Of a stretch of 64,000 nt of DNA, positions 57,622 to 64,000 are shown in pieces. The translations under genes were made by a program, and so were the position numbers. The stretch is from Pseudarthrobacter phenanthrenivorans Sphe3 (GTDB taxonomy: Bacteria; Actinomycetota; Actinomycetes; Actinomycetales; Micrococcaceae). The notes beneath the pieces are model-generated. The model worked only from the letters and a program-made list of their open reading frames with translations, ran no database searches and was not told where the DNA came from. The stretch lies in NCBI RefSeq assembly GCF_000189535.1, contig NC_015145.1:4092001-4156000 (forward strand), given 5' to 3'. Numbering within the stretch: position 1 is the first letter of the stretch; each line of letters begins with the position of its first letter.

Positions 57622-58602
57622 ATGGTTACTGTCGGCTTTCACGCCTCGCACGAACAGATCAGTCCCGCCCAACTGCTCAAAGACGTCCAGCATGCGGAGC
57701 AGGCAGGGTTCGATGCCGCCATGTGCTCGGACCATATTGAACCCTGGTCCGCCCGGCAGGGCCACTCCGGGTTCGCCTGGTCCTGGTTGGGGGCAGCGCT
57801 GGCAACCACGAACCTCCGCTTCGGCGTGGTGACGGCGCCGGGCCAGCGCTACCACCCGGCCATCATTGCCCACGCCTCAGCCACCCTTGCCAGCATGTTC
57901 CCGGGCCGCTTCTGGTTCGCGCCGGGCAGCGGCGAGAACATGAACGAGCACATCACCGGGGACGGCTGGCCGGCCAAGGATATCCGCCAGCGCCGGCTGG
58001 AGGAATGCGTTGAGGTGATCCGGCAGCTGCACCGCGGCGAGGAGGTCACGCACCGCGGCCTGGTCACCGTGGAGCAGGCACGGATCTGGGATGTTCCGGA
58101 CAGTCCGCCGCCGCTGATTGCCCCCGCGGTCAGCGTGGACACTGCACGCCGCGCGGCCGCCTGGGCGGATGGACTGGCCACGGTGAACCAGCCGCCGGAA
58201 AAGCTGCGGGAGATGCTGGCCGCCTACCGGGACAACGGGGGCAGGGGCAAGGCCGTCCTGCAGGTGCACCTGTCCTGGGCCGGCAGCGAGCAGGAGGCGG
58301 TGGCCGTTGCCCTGGACCAGTGGCGTACCAACACCTACCAGCCTCCCATCCCCTGGGACCTGCCGACGGCCGGACACTTCGACCTGGTGGGCGAACATGT
58401 TACCGAGGAGCAGGTCCGCTCAACGGTCAACATTTCGGCAAGCCTGGACCAGCACGCCGAGTGGCTGGGCGGGTACGCGGACCTGGGCTTCGACGAGCTC
58501 TACCTGCATTACGTGGGGCAGGAGCAGGCGCCCTTCATCGATGCGTTCGCCGCGCAGGTCCTTCCGCAGCTGCGCGCTTCCCGGGTGCAGGTGCAGGCGT
58601 GA
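57622..58602 (+). CDS. LLM-class flavin-dependent oxidoreductase (TIGR03885-like)
   Basis: A 326-residue TIM-barrel flavoprotein of the luciferase-like superfamily. Visible segments are VTVGFHASHEQISPAQLLKDVQHAEQAGFDAAMCSDHIEPWSARQG, LGAALATTNLRFGVVTAPGQRYHPAIIAHASATLASMFPGRFWFAPGSGE and ERTHRG-like VTHRGLVTVEQARIWD. The subgroup is predicted to use FMN rather than F420, and members are recurrently encoded beside trehalose-synthase-like enzymes, as here. The stop overlaps the GTG start of the GH13 gene (GTGA). The substrate is unknown. Confidence 0.85.
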   Translation: MVTVGFHASHEQISPAQLLKDVQHAEQAGFDAAMCSDHIEPWSARQGHSGFAWSWLGAALATTNLRFGVVTAPGQRYHPAIIAHASATLASMFPGRFWFAPGSGENMNEHITGDGWPAKDIRQRRLEECVEVIRQLHRGEEVTHRGLVTVEQARIWDVPDSPPPLIAPAVSVDTARRAAAWADGLATVNQPPEKLREMLAAYRDNGGRGKAVLQVHLSWAGSEQEAVAVALDQWRTNTYQPPIPWDLPTAGHFDLVGEHVTEEQVRSTVNISASLDQHAEWLGGYADLGFDELYLHYVGQEQAPFIDAFAAQVLPQLRASRVQVQA

Positions 58603-60293
58603 GGATTGCCGAGACTTCGGACCTCTGGTGGAAGAACGCGGTGGTCTACTGCCTGGACGTGGAGACCTTCTTTGACGACGACGGTGACGGCACCGGCGAC
58701 TTCGCGGGCCTCACCCAGCGCGTGGATTACCTGGCAGCCCTGGGCGTGACCTGCATCTGGCTGATGCCGTTCTACCCCTCTCCTGACCGGGACGACGGCT
58801 ACGACGTCACCGATTTCTTCACCGTTGACCCCCGCCTGGGCACCATGGGGGACCTGGTGGAGTTCATCCGTGCCGCGAAGGACCGGGGCATGCGGGTAAT
58901 CGCGGACTTCGTGGTCAACCACACTTCGGACCAGCACCCGTGGTTTGTCGAAGCCCGGAAATCCACGGACAACAAGTACCGGGACTACTATGTGTGGCGG
59001 AGCGACACTCCCCCGGACACCTCCTCAGAGGTGGTGTTCCCCGGCGAGGAGGACTCACTGTGGACCCGGGATGACGCCACCGGCGAGTGGTACCTGCACA
59101 TGTTCGCCAAGCATCAGCCGGACCTGAACGTGACCAATCCCGCGGTCCGGAACGAGATCGCCAAAGCCATGGGCCTGTGGCTTGAACTGGGCCTGGACGG
59201 CTTCCGGCTGGACGCAGTGCCCTTTTTCCTGGAGACCCGGGGCCAGCCCAAGGACCAGGCCGCCAACCTTGATCCCCACGAATACCTTGCCGCGCTGCGC
59301 AGCTTCGTCAGCCGCCGCAACGGAAGTGCGGTCCTGTTGGGAGAGGTCAACCTGCCCTACAAGGAGCAGGTGGAGTACTTCGGCGGACCGGACGGCAACG
59401 AGCTGAACATGCAGTTCGATTTCATGTCCATGCAGCACATCTACCTCTCGCTTGCCCGCCAGGATGCGAGGGCACTGGCGGAAACCCTGAAGAGCCGCCC
59501 GCCCCTGCACCCGGACAACCAGTGGGCCATGTTCGTCCGGAACCACGACGAACTCACGCTGGACAAGCTGAGTGACGGCGAGCGGGAAGAGGTGTTCGCC
59601 GCCTTCGGGCCGGAAAAGACCATGCAGATCTACGGGCGGGGCCTGCGCCGCCGTCTTCCCCCCATGCTCGGCGGCGACGCGGAACGCATCCGCATGGTGT
59701 ATTCCCTGATGTTCGCCCTGCCGGGCACCCCGGTGCTGTTTTACGGGGAGGAGATCGGCATGGGCGAGGACCTCCGCCAGAAAAGCCGCGCCGCCGTGCG
59801 TACGCCCATGCAGTGGAACGATGAAAAGAACGGCGGATTCTCCAGCGCCAAGGCTGCCGACCTGGTCGTTCCCCTGGTACGCGGTGAATACGGGCCGGAC
59901 CACGTGAACGCGGCTGCCGCCAAACGTGACCCGCGTTCGTTGTTCAATTTCATGGCCACCCTGATCGCCCGCTACCGCGAGTCCGCAGAGCTGGGCTGGG
60001 GCTCGTTCGCCATCATTGACCAGCCGGAGTCCGCGGTCTTCGCCCATACCTGCAGCTCGGACGGCGGCACGCTGGTGCTCCTGCACAATTTCGCCGAAGC
60101 CCCGGTAAAAGTCAGTGGCACGGTTGGCCCGGAGGATGGACCGCGGAATGCGTTCAAGGACGCCATCCTGCTGGACCTGTTCGACGGCGACAGTGTGCCT
60201 TTGGAGCCAGACGGCGGCTTCACCGTTGAGCTGGGACGGTACGGTTACCGCTGGTACCGCGTCCACAGGAAAGGTGACCGCCTGGCTCCATAA
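58599..60293 (+). CDS. GH13 alpha-amylase family enzyme, trehalose-synthase-like
   Basis: A 564-residue alpha-glucan or disaccharide enzyme with the GH13 catalytic barrel. Region I is ADFVVNHTS (103-110), the nucleophile D205 is in DGFRLDAVPFF, the acid/base E249 in LLGEVNLP, and the transition-state Asp D317 in VRNHDELT. It resembles trehalose synthase (maltose isomerase) and related amylases, with a C-terminal beta domain (about 470-564). The start is GTG 58599, overlapping the LLM gene stop. Coupling to the flavoprotein suggests a joint, still undefined, role. I see no signal peptide, so it acts in the cytosol. Confidence 0.87.
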   Translation: MRIAETSDLWWKNAVVYCLDVETFFDDDGDGTGDFAGLTQRVDYLAALGVTCIWLMPFYPSPDRDDGYDVTDFFTVDPRLGTMGDLVEFIRAAKDRGMRVIADFVVNHTSDQHPWFVEARKSTDNKYRDYYVWRSDTPPDTSSEVVFPGEEDSLWTRDDATGEWYLHMFAKHQPDLNVTNPAVRNEIAKAMGLWLELGLDGFRLDAVPFFLETRGQPKDQAANLDPHEYLAALRSFVSRRNGSAVLLGEVNLPYKEQVEYFGGPDGNELNMQFDFMSMQHIYLSLARQDARALAETLKSRPPLHPDNQWAMFVRNHDELTLDKLSDGEREEVFAAFGPEKTMQIYGRGLRRRLPPMLGGDAERIRMVYSLMFALPGTPVLFYGEEIGMGEDLRQKSRAAVRTPMQWNDEKNGGFSSAKAADLVVPLVRGEYGPDHVNAAAAKRDPRSLFNFMATLIARYRESAELGWGSFAIIDQPESAVFAHTCSSDGGTLVLLHNFAEAPVKVSGTVGPEDGPRNAFKDAILLDLFDGDSVPLEPDGGFTVELGRYGYRWYRVHRKGDRLAP

Positions 60294-60321
60294 CGCCCTC
60301 GGCTCGCCCGGGAGGTGCGGG

Positions 60322-60837
60322 TCAGGCGACGCTCTCCAGAATGCCGGGCCGGGAGTCGAGTGCTGCGTAGGCACCCTTGAAGAATAGAAGGGGCTCTGCG
60401 CCAGCCCGGGCACTCAGTGAACGGACTGCACCCACAACGATGGTGTGGTCTCCGCCGTCGTACTCCTGCTCGAGCTCGCAATCCACCCATGCCAGGGCCT
60501 GGTCCAGGATTGGGCTTCCAAGCGGAGACGGCGAGTGGCTGACTCCAGCGAATTTGTCCGTGGCCGGGCGCCCAAACTGGGCCGCCAAATGCTGGTGTTC
60601 GGCGGGAAGGATGTTCACGGCGAACCGGCCTGCTGCCCTTAGCAGGGGCCAGGTGGTGGAGGTCCGCGCGGGGCTGAAGGACACCAGCGCCGGTTCCAGC
60701 GAAAGCGACGAAAACGACTGGCAGGTCATGCCGGCGAACCCGGCCTCAGTCGAGGCTGTGATCACCGTCAGGCCTGTGGCAAAGTGCCCCAGGATATGGC
60801 GCAGGCGCCGGGGACTGAGGTCATATTGGTCCGTCAT
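60322..60837 (-). CDS. Flavin reductase-domain protein (HpaC/RutF-like)
   Basis: A 171-residue FMN-binding split-barrel reductase. LRHILGHFATGLTVITASTEAGFAGMTCQSFSSLSLEPALVSFSPARTSTTWPLLRAAGRFAVNIL is the flavin-binding core, and DCELEQEYDGGDHTIVVGAVRSL is the family C-terminal motif with the conserved GDH. It supplies reduced flavin to two-component monooxygenases, for which the NtaA-like enzyme at 61721 is the nearest candidate. The start is ATG 60837, eight bases after AAAGGA. Confidence 0.87.
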   Translation of the reverse strand: MTDQYDLSPRRLRHILGHFATGLTVITASTEAGFAGMTCQSFSSLSLEPALVSFSPARTSTTWPLLRAAGRFAVNILPAEHQHLAAQFGRPATDKFAGVSHSPSPLGSPILDQALAWVDCELEQEYDGGDHTIVVGAVRSLSARAGAEPLLFFKGAYAALDSRPGILESVA

Positions 60838-61033
60838 GGGTGTCCTTTCAAAGGGGGGTGACCTCAATCAACCACCCCGGTATTCAGACCTCAACTTCAG
60901 CTGAAACCTGCCGACGCCTTCCGCAATCCGGGGCCGCCGGGCTTCATCCGGCGACCAGGAATGCCCCCTGCGGGGAACAAAGTGTTACCCCTGATTTCGT
61001 GCCGTGACGCAGGAGGACGGAAATCCCCCTGCC

Positions 61034-61083
61034 TTGCCCGGACTGGCCTAGATTGCTAAAAAGCCCCGCACATTACAGGAGGT
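61034..61083 (+). promoter_or_regulatory. Promoter and ribosome site of the SRPBCC gene
   Basis: A possible promoter with -35 TTGCCC (61034-61039), 17-bp spacer and -10 TAAAAA (61057-61062), then AGGAGGT (61077-61083) seven bases before the GTG start. The ribosome site is near-perfect and supports the GTG; the promoter is tentative. The remaining 200 bp of the divergent gap from 60838 show nothing further. Confidence 0.5.
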
Positions 61084-61090
61084 GTACTGA

Positions 61091-61591
61091 GTGTCGTTGA
61101 CTACGCAGCGGACTACCCACCGGCTCATCATCAAGGCCCCGGCCGACCTGGTCTTCACGGTACTGCGGGATTCCTCCCACTGGCCGTTCCTCGACGGGCT
61201 GACCGTCTACTCCGAACGGGTCAGCGGTGACGATGCCGACCATGAACTCCGCACGTCCATAGTGGCCAACGGTGCCCTGAACTCCAGCCACTGCCACCGC
61301 CTCTTCGATGCTGCCAGACACCGCGCAGAATTTTGGCAGGTCGGCTTGGAGCACCCACTGCTGAGACTCGGCGGCAGCTGGGTGATCCTCAGCGCGGACG
61401 GCGGGTCCGAGGTAACCCTTACCCACGAGTTTGAGGTGGATGGGGCAGCAGCCGGAGACCTCCCGGGGCTGATGCAGCGCACGATTGATGAATACAGCGG
61501 CCGTGAGCTCGAAGCGCTGCGCCTGAGTTCGGAGCGCCTGAGCCTGCTGGTGCAGCAGCACTCGGCGGGTGCCCACGCTAGCGAGGCCTAG
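61091..61591 (+). CDS. SRPBCC (START-like) domain protein, polyketide cyclase-like
   Basis: A 166-residue helix-grip-fold protein starting at GTG 61091. The N-terminal strand and helix read THRLIIKAPADLVFTVLRDSSHWPFLDGLTVYSERVSGDDADHELRTSI, typical of the aromatase/cyclase and ligand-binding SRPBCC group. The long C-terminal helix is LPGLMQRTIDEYSGRELEALRLSSERL. Such proteins bind hydrophobic ligands; no polyketide genes are near, so the role is unknown. Confidence 0.75.
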   Translation: MSLTTQRTTHRLIIKAPADLVFTVLRDSSHWPFLDGLTVYSERVSGDDADHELRTSIVANGALNSSHCHRLFDAARHRAEFWQVGLEHPLLRLGGSWVILSADGGSEVTLTHEFEVDGAAAGDLPGLMQRTIDEYSGRELEALRLSSERLSLLVQQHSAGAHASEA

Positions 61592-61603
61592 AACGCAGCA
61601 GCG

Positions 61604-61643
61604 GGCGGCCCTGCGACAGATTTCCGCCCGCCGCAGGGCCGCC
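61604..61643 (+). terminator. Hairpin after the SRPBCC gene
   Basis: A 12-bp perfect stem (GGCGGCCCTGCG at 61604-61615 with 61632-61643) and a competing GGGCGG/CCGCCC pairing, beginning 12 bp after the stop. No T-run follows. It lies between convergent genes. Confidence 0.5.
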
Positions 61644-61720
61644 TACGCCATGACTGGGGTGCACGATGAAAAGTGCCCCGCCACTGCAGAATCAGCATGG
61701 GGGGCACCTATCAGCCAGGA

Positions 61721-63073
61721 CTACGCAGGCTGTGGCACCGGGTTGTGGGAGTTGACAGGTATGGCGAGACCGTAGTGTTCGCGCAGTGTGCGTCCCGCGT
61801 ATTCGCTCCGGAACAGGCCACGGTCCTGCAAAATTGGGACCACCTGGTCCACGAAAATCTCCAACCCGGAGGGCAATACCGGTGGCATGATATTGAATCC
61901 GTCGGCCGCACCTGCCTGGAACCAATCCTGGATGGCGTCCGCGACCTGGTCGGGAGTGCCGGAGAACGTCCGGTGCCCGCGGCCCCCGCCCAGCCGACCA
62001 ATGAGCTGCCGCACGGTGAGATGTTCACGGCGCGCCAGGTTTACGATCAGCGTGTACCGGCTTTTGGCTCCCTCGATCTTGTCCTCGGATGGGAGGTCTG
62101 CCGGAAGCTGGGCGTCCAGCTTCAAGGATTCGGGTGCCACACGCAGCACGTTAGCGAGCTGCCGCCGGGCGTGTTCGGGCAGGATTAATTCATCCAACTC
62201 GCGCTCCAGCTTCAGGGCTTCGGCCTCGGAGGCGGCGATGACGGGAACAATGCCCGGCAGGATCTTGAGGGATCCCGGGTCCCGGCCGGCCGCCGTCGTC
62301 CGTCTCTTCAGGTCGGCATAGAAATCCTGCGCATCGGAGAGGGTCTGATGGGCAGTGAATACCGCCTCCGCGTACCGGGATGCGAACTCCTTCCCGTCCT
62401 CGGAGGAGCCGGCCTGGACCACGACCGGGCGCCCCTGGACGGATCTGGGGACATCCAAGGCGCCTTCCACCTGGAAATGCTTACCCTCGTGGTTGGCCGC
62501 GTGCACCCGGAAGGGGTCTGCCCACACTCCGGCGCCCTTGTCGGCCACCACAGCGCCGTCTTCCCAGCTGTCCCAAAGTTTTTGCGCCACGTCCAGGAAC
62601 TCCGCAGCCCGTTCGTACCGCTGCGAGTGGCCCGGCTGGCCAGCCAGCGAGAAGTTCCGGGCTGCGGCGTCACCAGCTGTGGTCACCACGTTCCAGCCGG
62701 CCCTGCCCCCGCTGATGTGGTCCACCGAGGCGAACCGCCGCGCCAGGTTGTACGGCTCGTTGTAGGTGGTGGAGGCGGTGGCAATCAGCCCGATCCGCTC
62801 GGTAACGGCCGCTATGGCCGCGAGCAGGACAGTCGGCTCCAGGCTGGTGTACGGCCGCTGGGCCACATTCCCGTGCAGCACCGGTGAGTCGGCGAAGAAG
62901 ATCGAATCCAGCTTTCCGCGCTCCGCAACCTTGGCCAGCCGCTGGAAATGCTTCACGTCCGTGCTGGCGGAACTGTTGCTCTCCGGCAGCCGCCACGATG
63001 CCTCGTGATGGCCGGTACTCATTAGGAATGCGTTCAGGTGCAGCTGCCGTGGGCCGCTTTCCGGAGCGCTCAC
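61721..63073 (-). CDS. LLM-class flavin monooxygenase, NtaA/SnaA/DszA family
   Basis: A 450-residue FMNH2-dependent monooxygenase. The family start LHLNAFLMSTGHHEASWR is diagnostic of nitrilotriacetate/pristinamycin/dibenzothiophene-type enzymes. Other segments are FQRLAKVAERGKLDSIFFADSP, EPTVLLAAIAAVTERIGLIATASTTYNEPYNLARRFASVDHISGGRAGWNVVTT and GRPVVVQAGSSEDGKEFASRYAEAVFTAHQT. It would need reduced flavin, which the HpaC-like gene at 60322 could provide. Its ATG overlaps the stop of the TauD-type gene by four bases, suggesting joint use of an organosulfur or related compound. Confidence 0.88.
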   Translation of the reverse strand: MSAPESGPRQLHLNAFLMSTGHHEASWRLPESNSSASTDVKHFQRLAKVAERGKLDSIFFADSPVLHGNVAQRPYTSLEPTVLLAAIAAVTERIGLIATASTTYNEPYNLARRFASVDHISGGRAGWNVVTTAGDAAARNFSLAGQPGHSQRYERAAEFLDVAQKLWDSWEDGAVVADKGAGVWADPFRVHAANHEGKHFQVEGALDVPRSVQGRPVVVQAGSSEDGKEFASRYAEAVFTAHQTLSDAQDFYADLKRRTTAAGRDPGSLKILPGIVPVIAASEAEALKLERELDELILPEHARRQLANVLRVAPESLKLDAQLPADLPSEDKIEGAKSRYTLIVNLARREHLTVRQLIGRLGGGRGHRTFSGTPDQVADAIQDWFQAGAADGFNIMPPVLPSGLEIFVDQVVPILQDRGLFRSEYAGRTLREHYGLAIPVNSHNPVPQPA

Positions 63074-64000
63074 TGGTTTGCCCCGGCTGCCGCGAAGGCC
63101 GGAGCCTGTGGGATTTCAGGCACGATGACGGTCTCCGAGTAGGCGGACGAGTCGCCCTTGATGGCGGTGCTGCTGCGGCCGTCCACGCCGCGGGGGACGT
63201 CGCCGGCGATGGTAACGCGGTTCAGCTGGCGGGGCTGGCCGTCGTAGTTGTCCGGCGCGTAGTGCTGGGTGATGCGGTTGTCGAACAGGACCAGTTGGTC
63301 CGGCTCCCAGTTCACCCGGACCACGTTCTCAGGCCTGGTCACGTACGCCTGCAGGAGGCGCAGAATGTCCTTGGATTCGGTGTTGGACAGGCCAACAATC
63401 CGGAGCCGCTGGGCGAACCCGCCGATGAAAAGCCCGCGCTCACCGGTCAGTGGATGGATACGGACAACGGGATGCGCCGATTCGAAGTGGATGCGCGTGA
63501 ATTCCTTGCGCCGCTCGTCGGCGTTGGCATGTTCCAGGTTCTTCGGGACGGAGTAGTCGTAGTCGTTGGTGTGGATTGCCCAAAGGGTGTCGGCGAAGTT
63601 CCGCAGTTCCGCGGGCAGGTCCTGGTAGGCACCGGCCGAGGACGCGATCAGGGTTTCGCCGCCGTAAGCCGGCAGGGTGATGCTGCGCAGGGTGGACGCC
63701 TGCGGTGGGTTGACGACGAATGTGACATCCGTGTGCCAGTTGTTGGCACTCCCGTTTTCGCTGTCCACCGGGAGGACCGCCGGTTTGCCGTCCACCGAGG
63801 CCACCGTGGGGTGGGCCTTGGTGAGTGGCCCGAAGTGGCTGGCGAACCGCACCTGCTCCTCATCGGTCCGCACGTTGACTTCCCTGAAGACAAGCGCTTT
63901 GTGGGTGTTCAGTGCTGCACGGATCTGCGCCACGGTCTCGGGTGACAGGTCCTGGCTGAGGTCCAGGCCGCGGATTTCGGCGCCGATGCGGGCGCTCAGC
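63070..64000 (-). CDS. TauD/TfdA-family 2-oxoglutarate dioxygenase (N-terminus outside window)
   Basis: At least 309 residues of an Fe(II)/2-oxoglutarate-dependent dioxygenase, cut at the right edge. The first visible residues, LSARIGAEIRGLDLSQDLSPE, are the usual TauD N-terminal block, so perhaps 15-25 residues are missing. The iron triad is H and D in NNWHTDVTF and the distal His in ITQHYAPDNYDG. The 2-oxoglutarate Arg lies in QLNRVTIAGDVP. Family members release sulfite from taurine or alkylsulfates, or cleave aryloxyalkanoates. Coupling to an NtaA-type enzyme favours organosulfur use. Confidence 0.88.
   Translation of the reverse strand, partial: LSARIGAEIRGLDLSQDLSPETVAQIRAALNTHKALVFREVNVRTDEEQVRFASHFGPLTKAHPTVASVDGKPAVLPVDSENGSANNWHTDVTFVVNPPQASTLRSITLPAYGGETLIASSAGAYQDLPAELRNFADTLWAIHTNDYDYSVPKNLEHANADERRKEFTRIHFESAHPVVRIHPLTGERGLFIGGFAQRLRIVGLSNTESKDILRLLQAYVTRPENVVRVNWEPDQLVLFDNRITQHYAPDNYDGQPRQLNRVTIAGDVPRGVDGRSSTAIKGDSSAYSETVIVPEIPQAPAFAAAGANQ

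Noticed and set aside
59055..60413. 452-codon minus-strand frame opposite the GH13 gene
   Set aside because: No domain is visible, whereas the plus-strand product has all GH13 catalytic residues.
1..64000. CRISPR arrays, tRNA or rRNA genes, insertion sequences, transposases
   Set aside because: I saw no regularly spaced repeats, no cloverleaf or rRNA-like sequence and no transposase motif in the intergenic gaps or protein products.

Overview
This window is high-GC DNA from an actinobacterium. The likeliest source is a soil or plant-associated Micrococcaceae close to Arthrobacter or Pseudarthrobacter. That is inferred from the GTG starts, the tightly overlapping ATGA/TGATG gene junctions, the Corynebacterium/Arthrobacter-type quinate-shikimate plus protocatechuate cluster, the WXG100-type protein and the split NHEJ enzymes. 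About 64 protein-coding genes cover nearly all of it. I see no rRNA, tRNA, CRISPR array, insertion sequence or prophage.

Layout. 1-4493 (minus): a peptide ABC transporter operon, dppB-dppC-fused dppDF-binding protein, cut by the left edge. 4849-10769: a TetR regulator divergent from an FMN reductase across a clear operator, the polymerase domain of an NHEJ ligase D system, a GerMN-type lipoprotein, a PLP aminotransferase, a universal stress protein and a small membrane protein. 10786-16404 (minus): a PAP2 phosphatase, a branched-chain 2-oxoacid dehydrogenase (E1 alpha, E1 beta, E2) and an aromatic/histidinol-phosphate-type aminotransferase. 16537-19820 (minus): a pectin operon of a PL1 pectate lyase and a bifunctional SGNH esterase-pectin methylesterase, driven by a promoter with two LacI-type operators. 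20055-22144: a holin-like membrane protein and a two-gene WXG100 protein/WXG-alpha-beta-hydrolase cassette. 22331-27049: purB, a histidine phosphatase, a soluble Ser/Thr kinase coupled to a small Cys-containing protein, a MarR regulator and a GNAT acetyltransferase. 27370-31383: a binding-protein ABC importer with a fused double permease. 31384-36321: an FAD monooxygenase/TetR pair, pobA with an IclR regulator, and a FUSC exporter. 36483-41256: a membrane ACT protein, a lipid kinase and the proton-translocating transhydrogenase pntAA-pntAB-pntB.

41730-54682 is the metabolic core. An 11-gene minus-strand run encodes a catabolic quinate/shikimate dehydrogenase (qsuD), 3-dehydroshikimate dehydratase (qsuB), pcaH-G-B-D-C-F-I-J and an IclR regulator. 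A second IclR gene and a divergent MHS-type transporter lie upstream. Together with pobA and the FUSC exporter this is a complete funnel from shikimate or 4-hydroxybenzoate through protocatechuate to succinyl-CoA and acetyl-CoA. The pectin operon and the aromatic funnel fit growth on plant material. A 25-bp perfect palindrome precedes qsuD, and a mirrored pair of near-identical 17-bp sites flanks the IclR/transporter promoters.

54806-64000: an ATP-dependent DNA ligase (likely NHEJ partner of the polymerase protein at 6252), a membrane protein, an AEC-type transporter, an LLM flavoprotein translationally coupled to a trehalose-synthase-like GH13 enzyme, a flavin reductase, an SRPBCC protein, and an NtaA-type flavin monooxygenase coupled to a TauD-type dioxygenase cut by the right edge (probably organosulfur use).

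The observations most worth following up are the WXG100-hydrolase pair, the doubly operated pectin promoter, the IclR palindromes and the CTAG-rich motif around the MarR gene. All functions are inferred from sequence reading and family knowledge; no searches were run.
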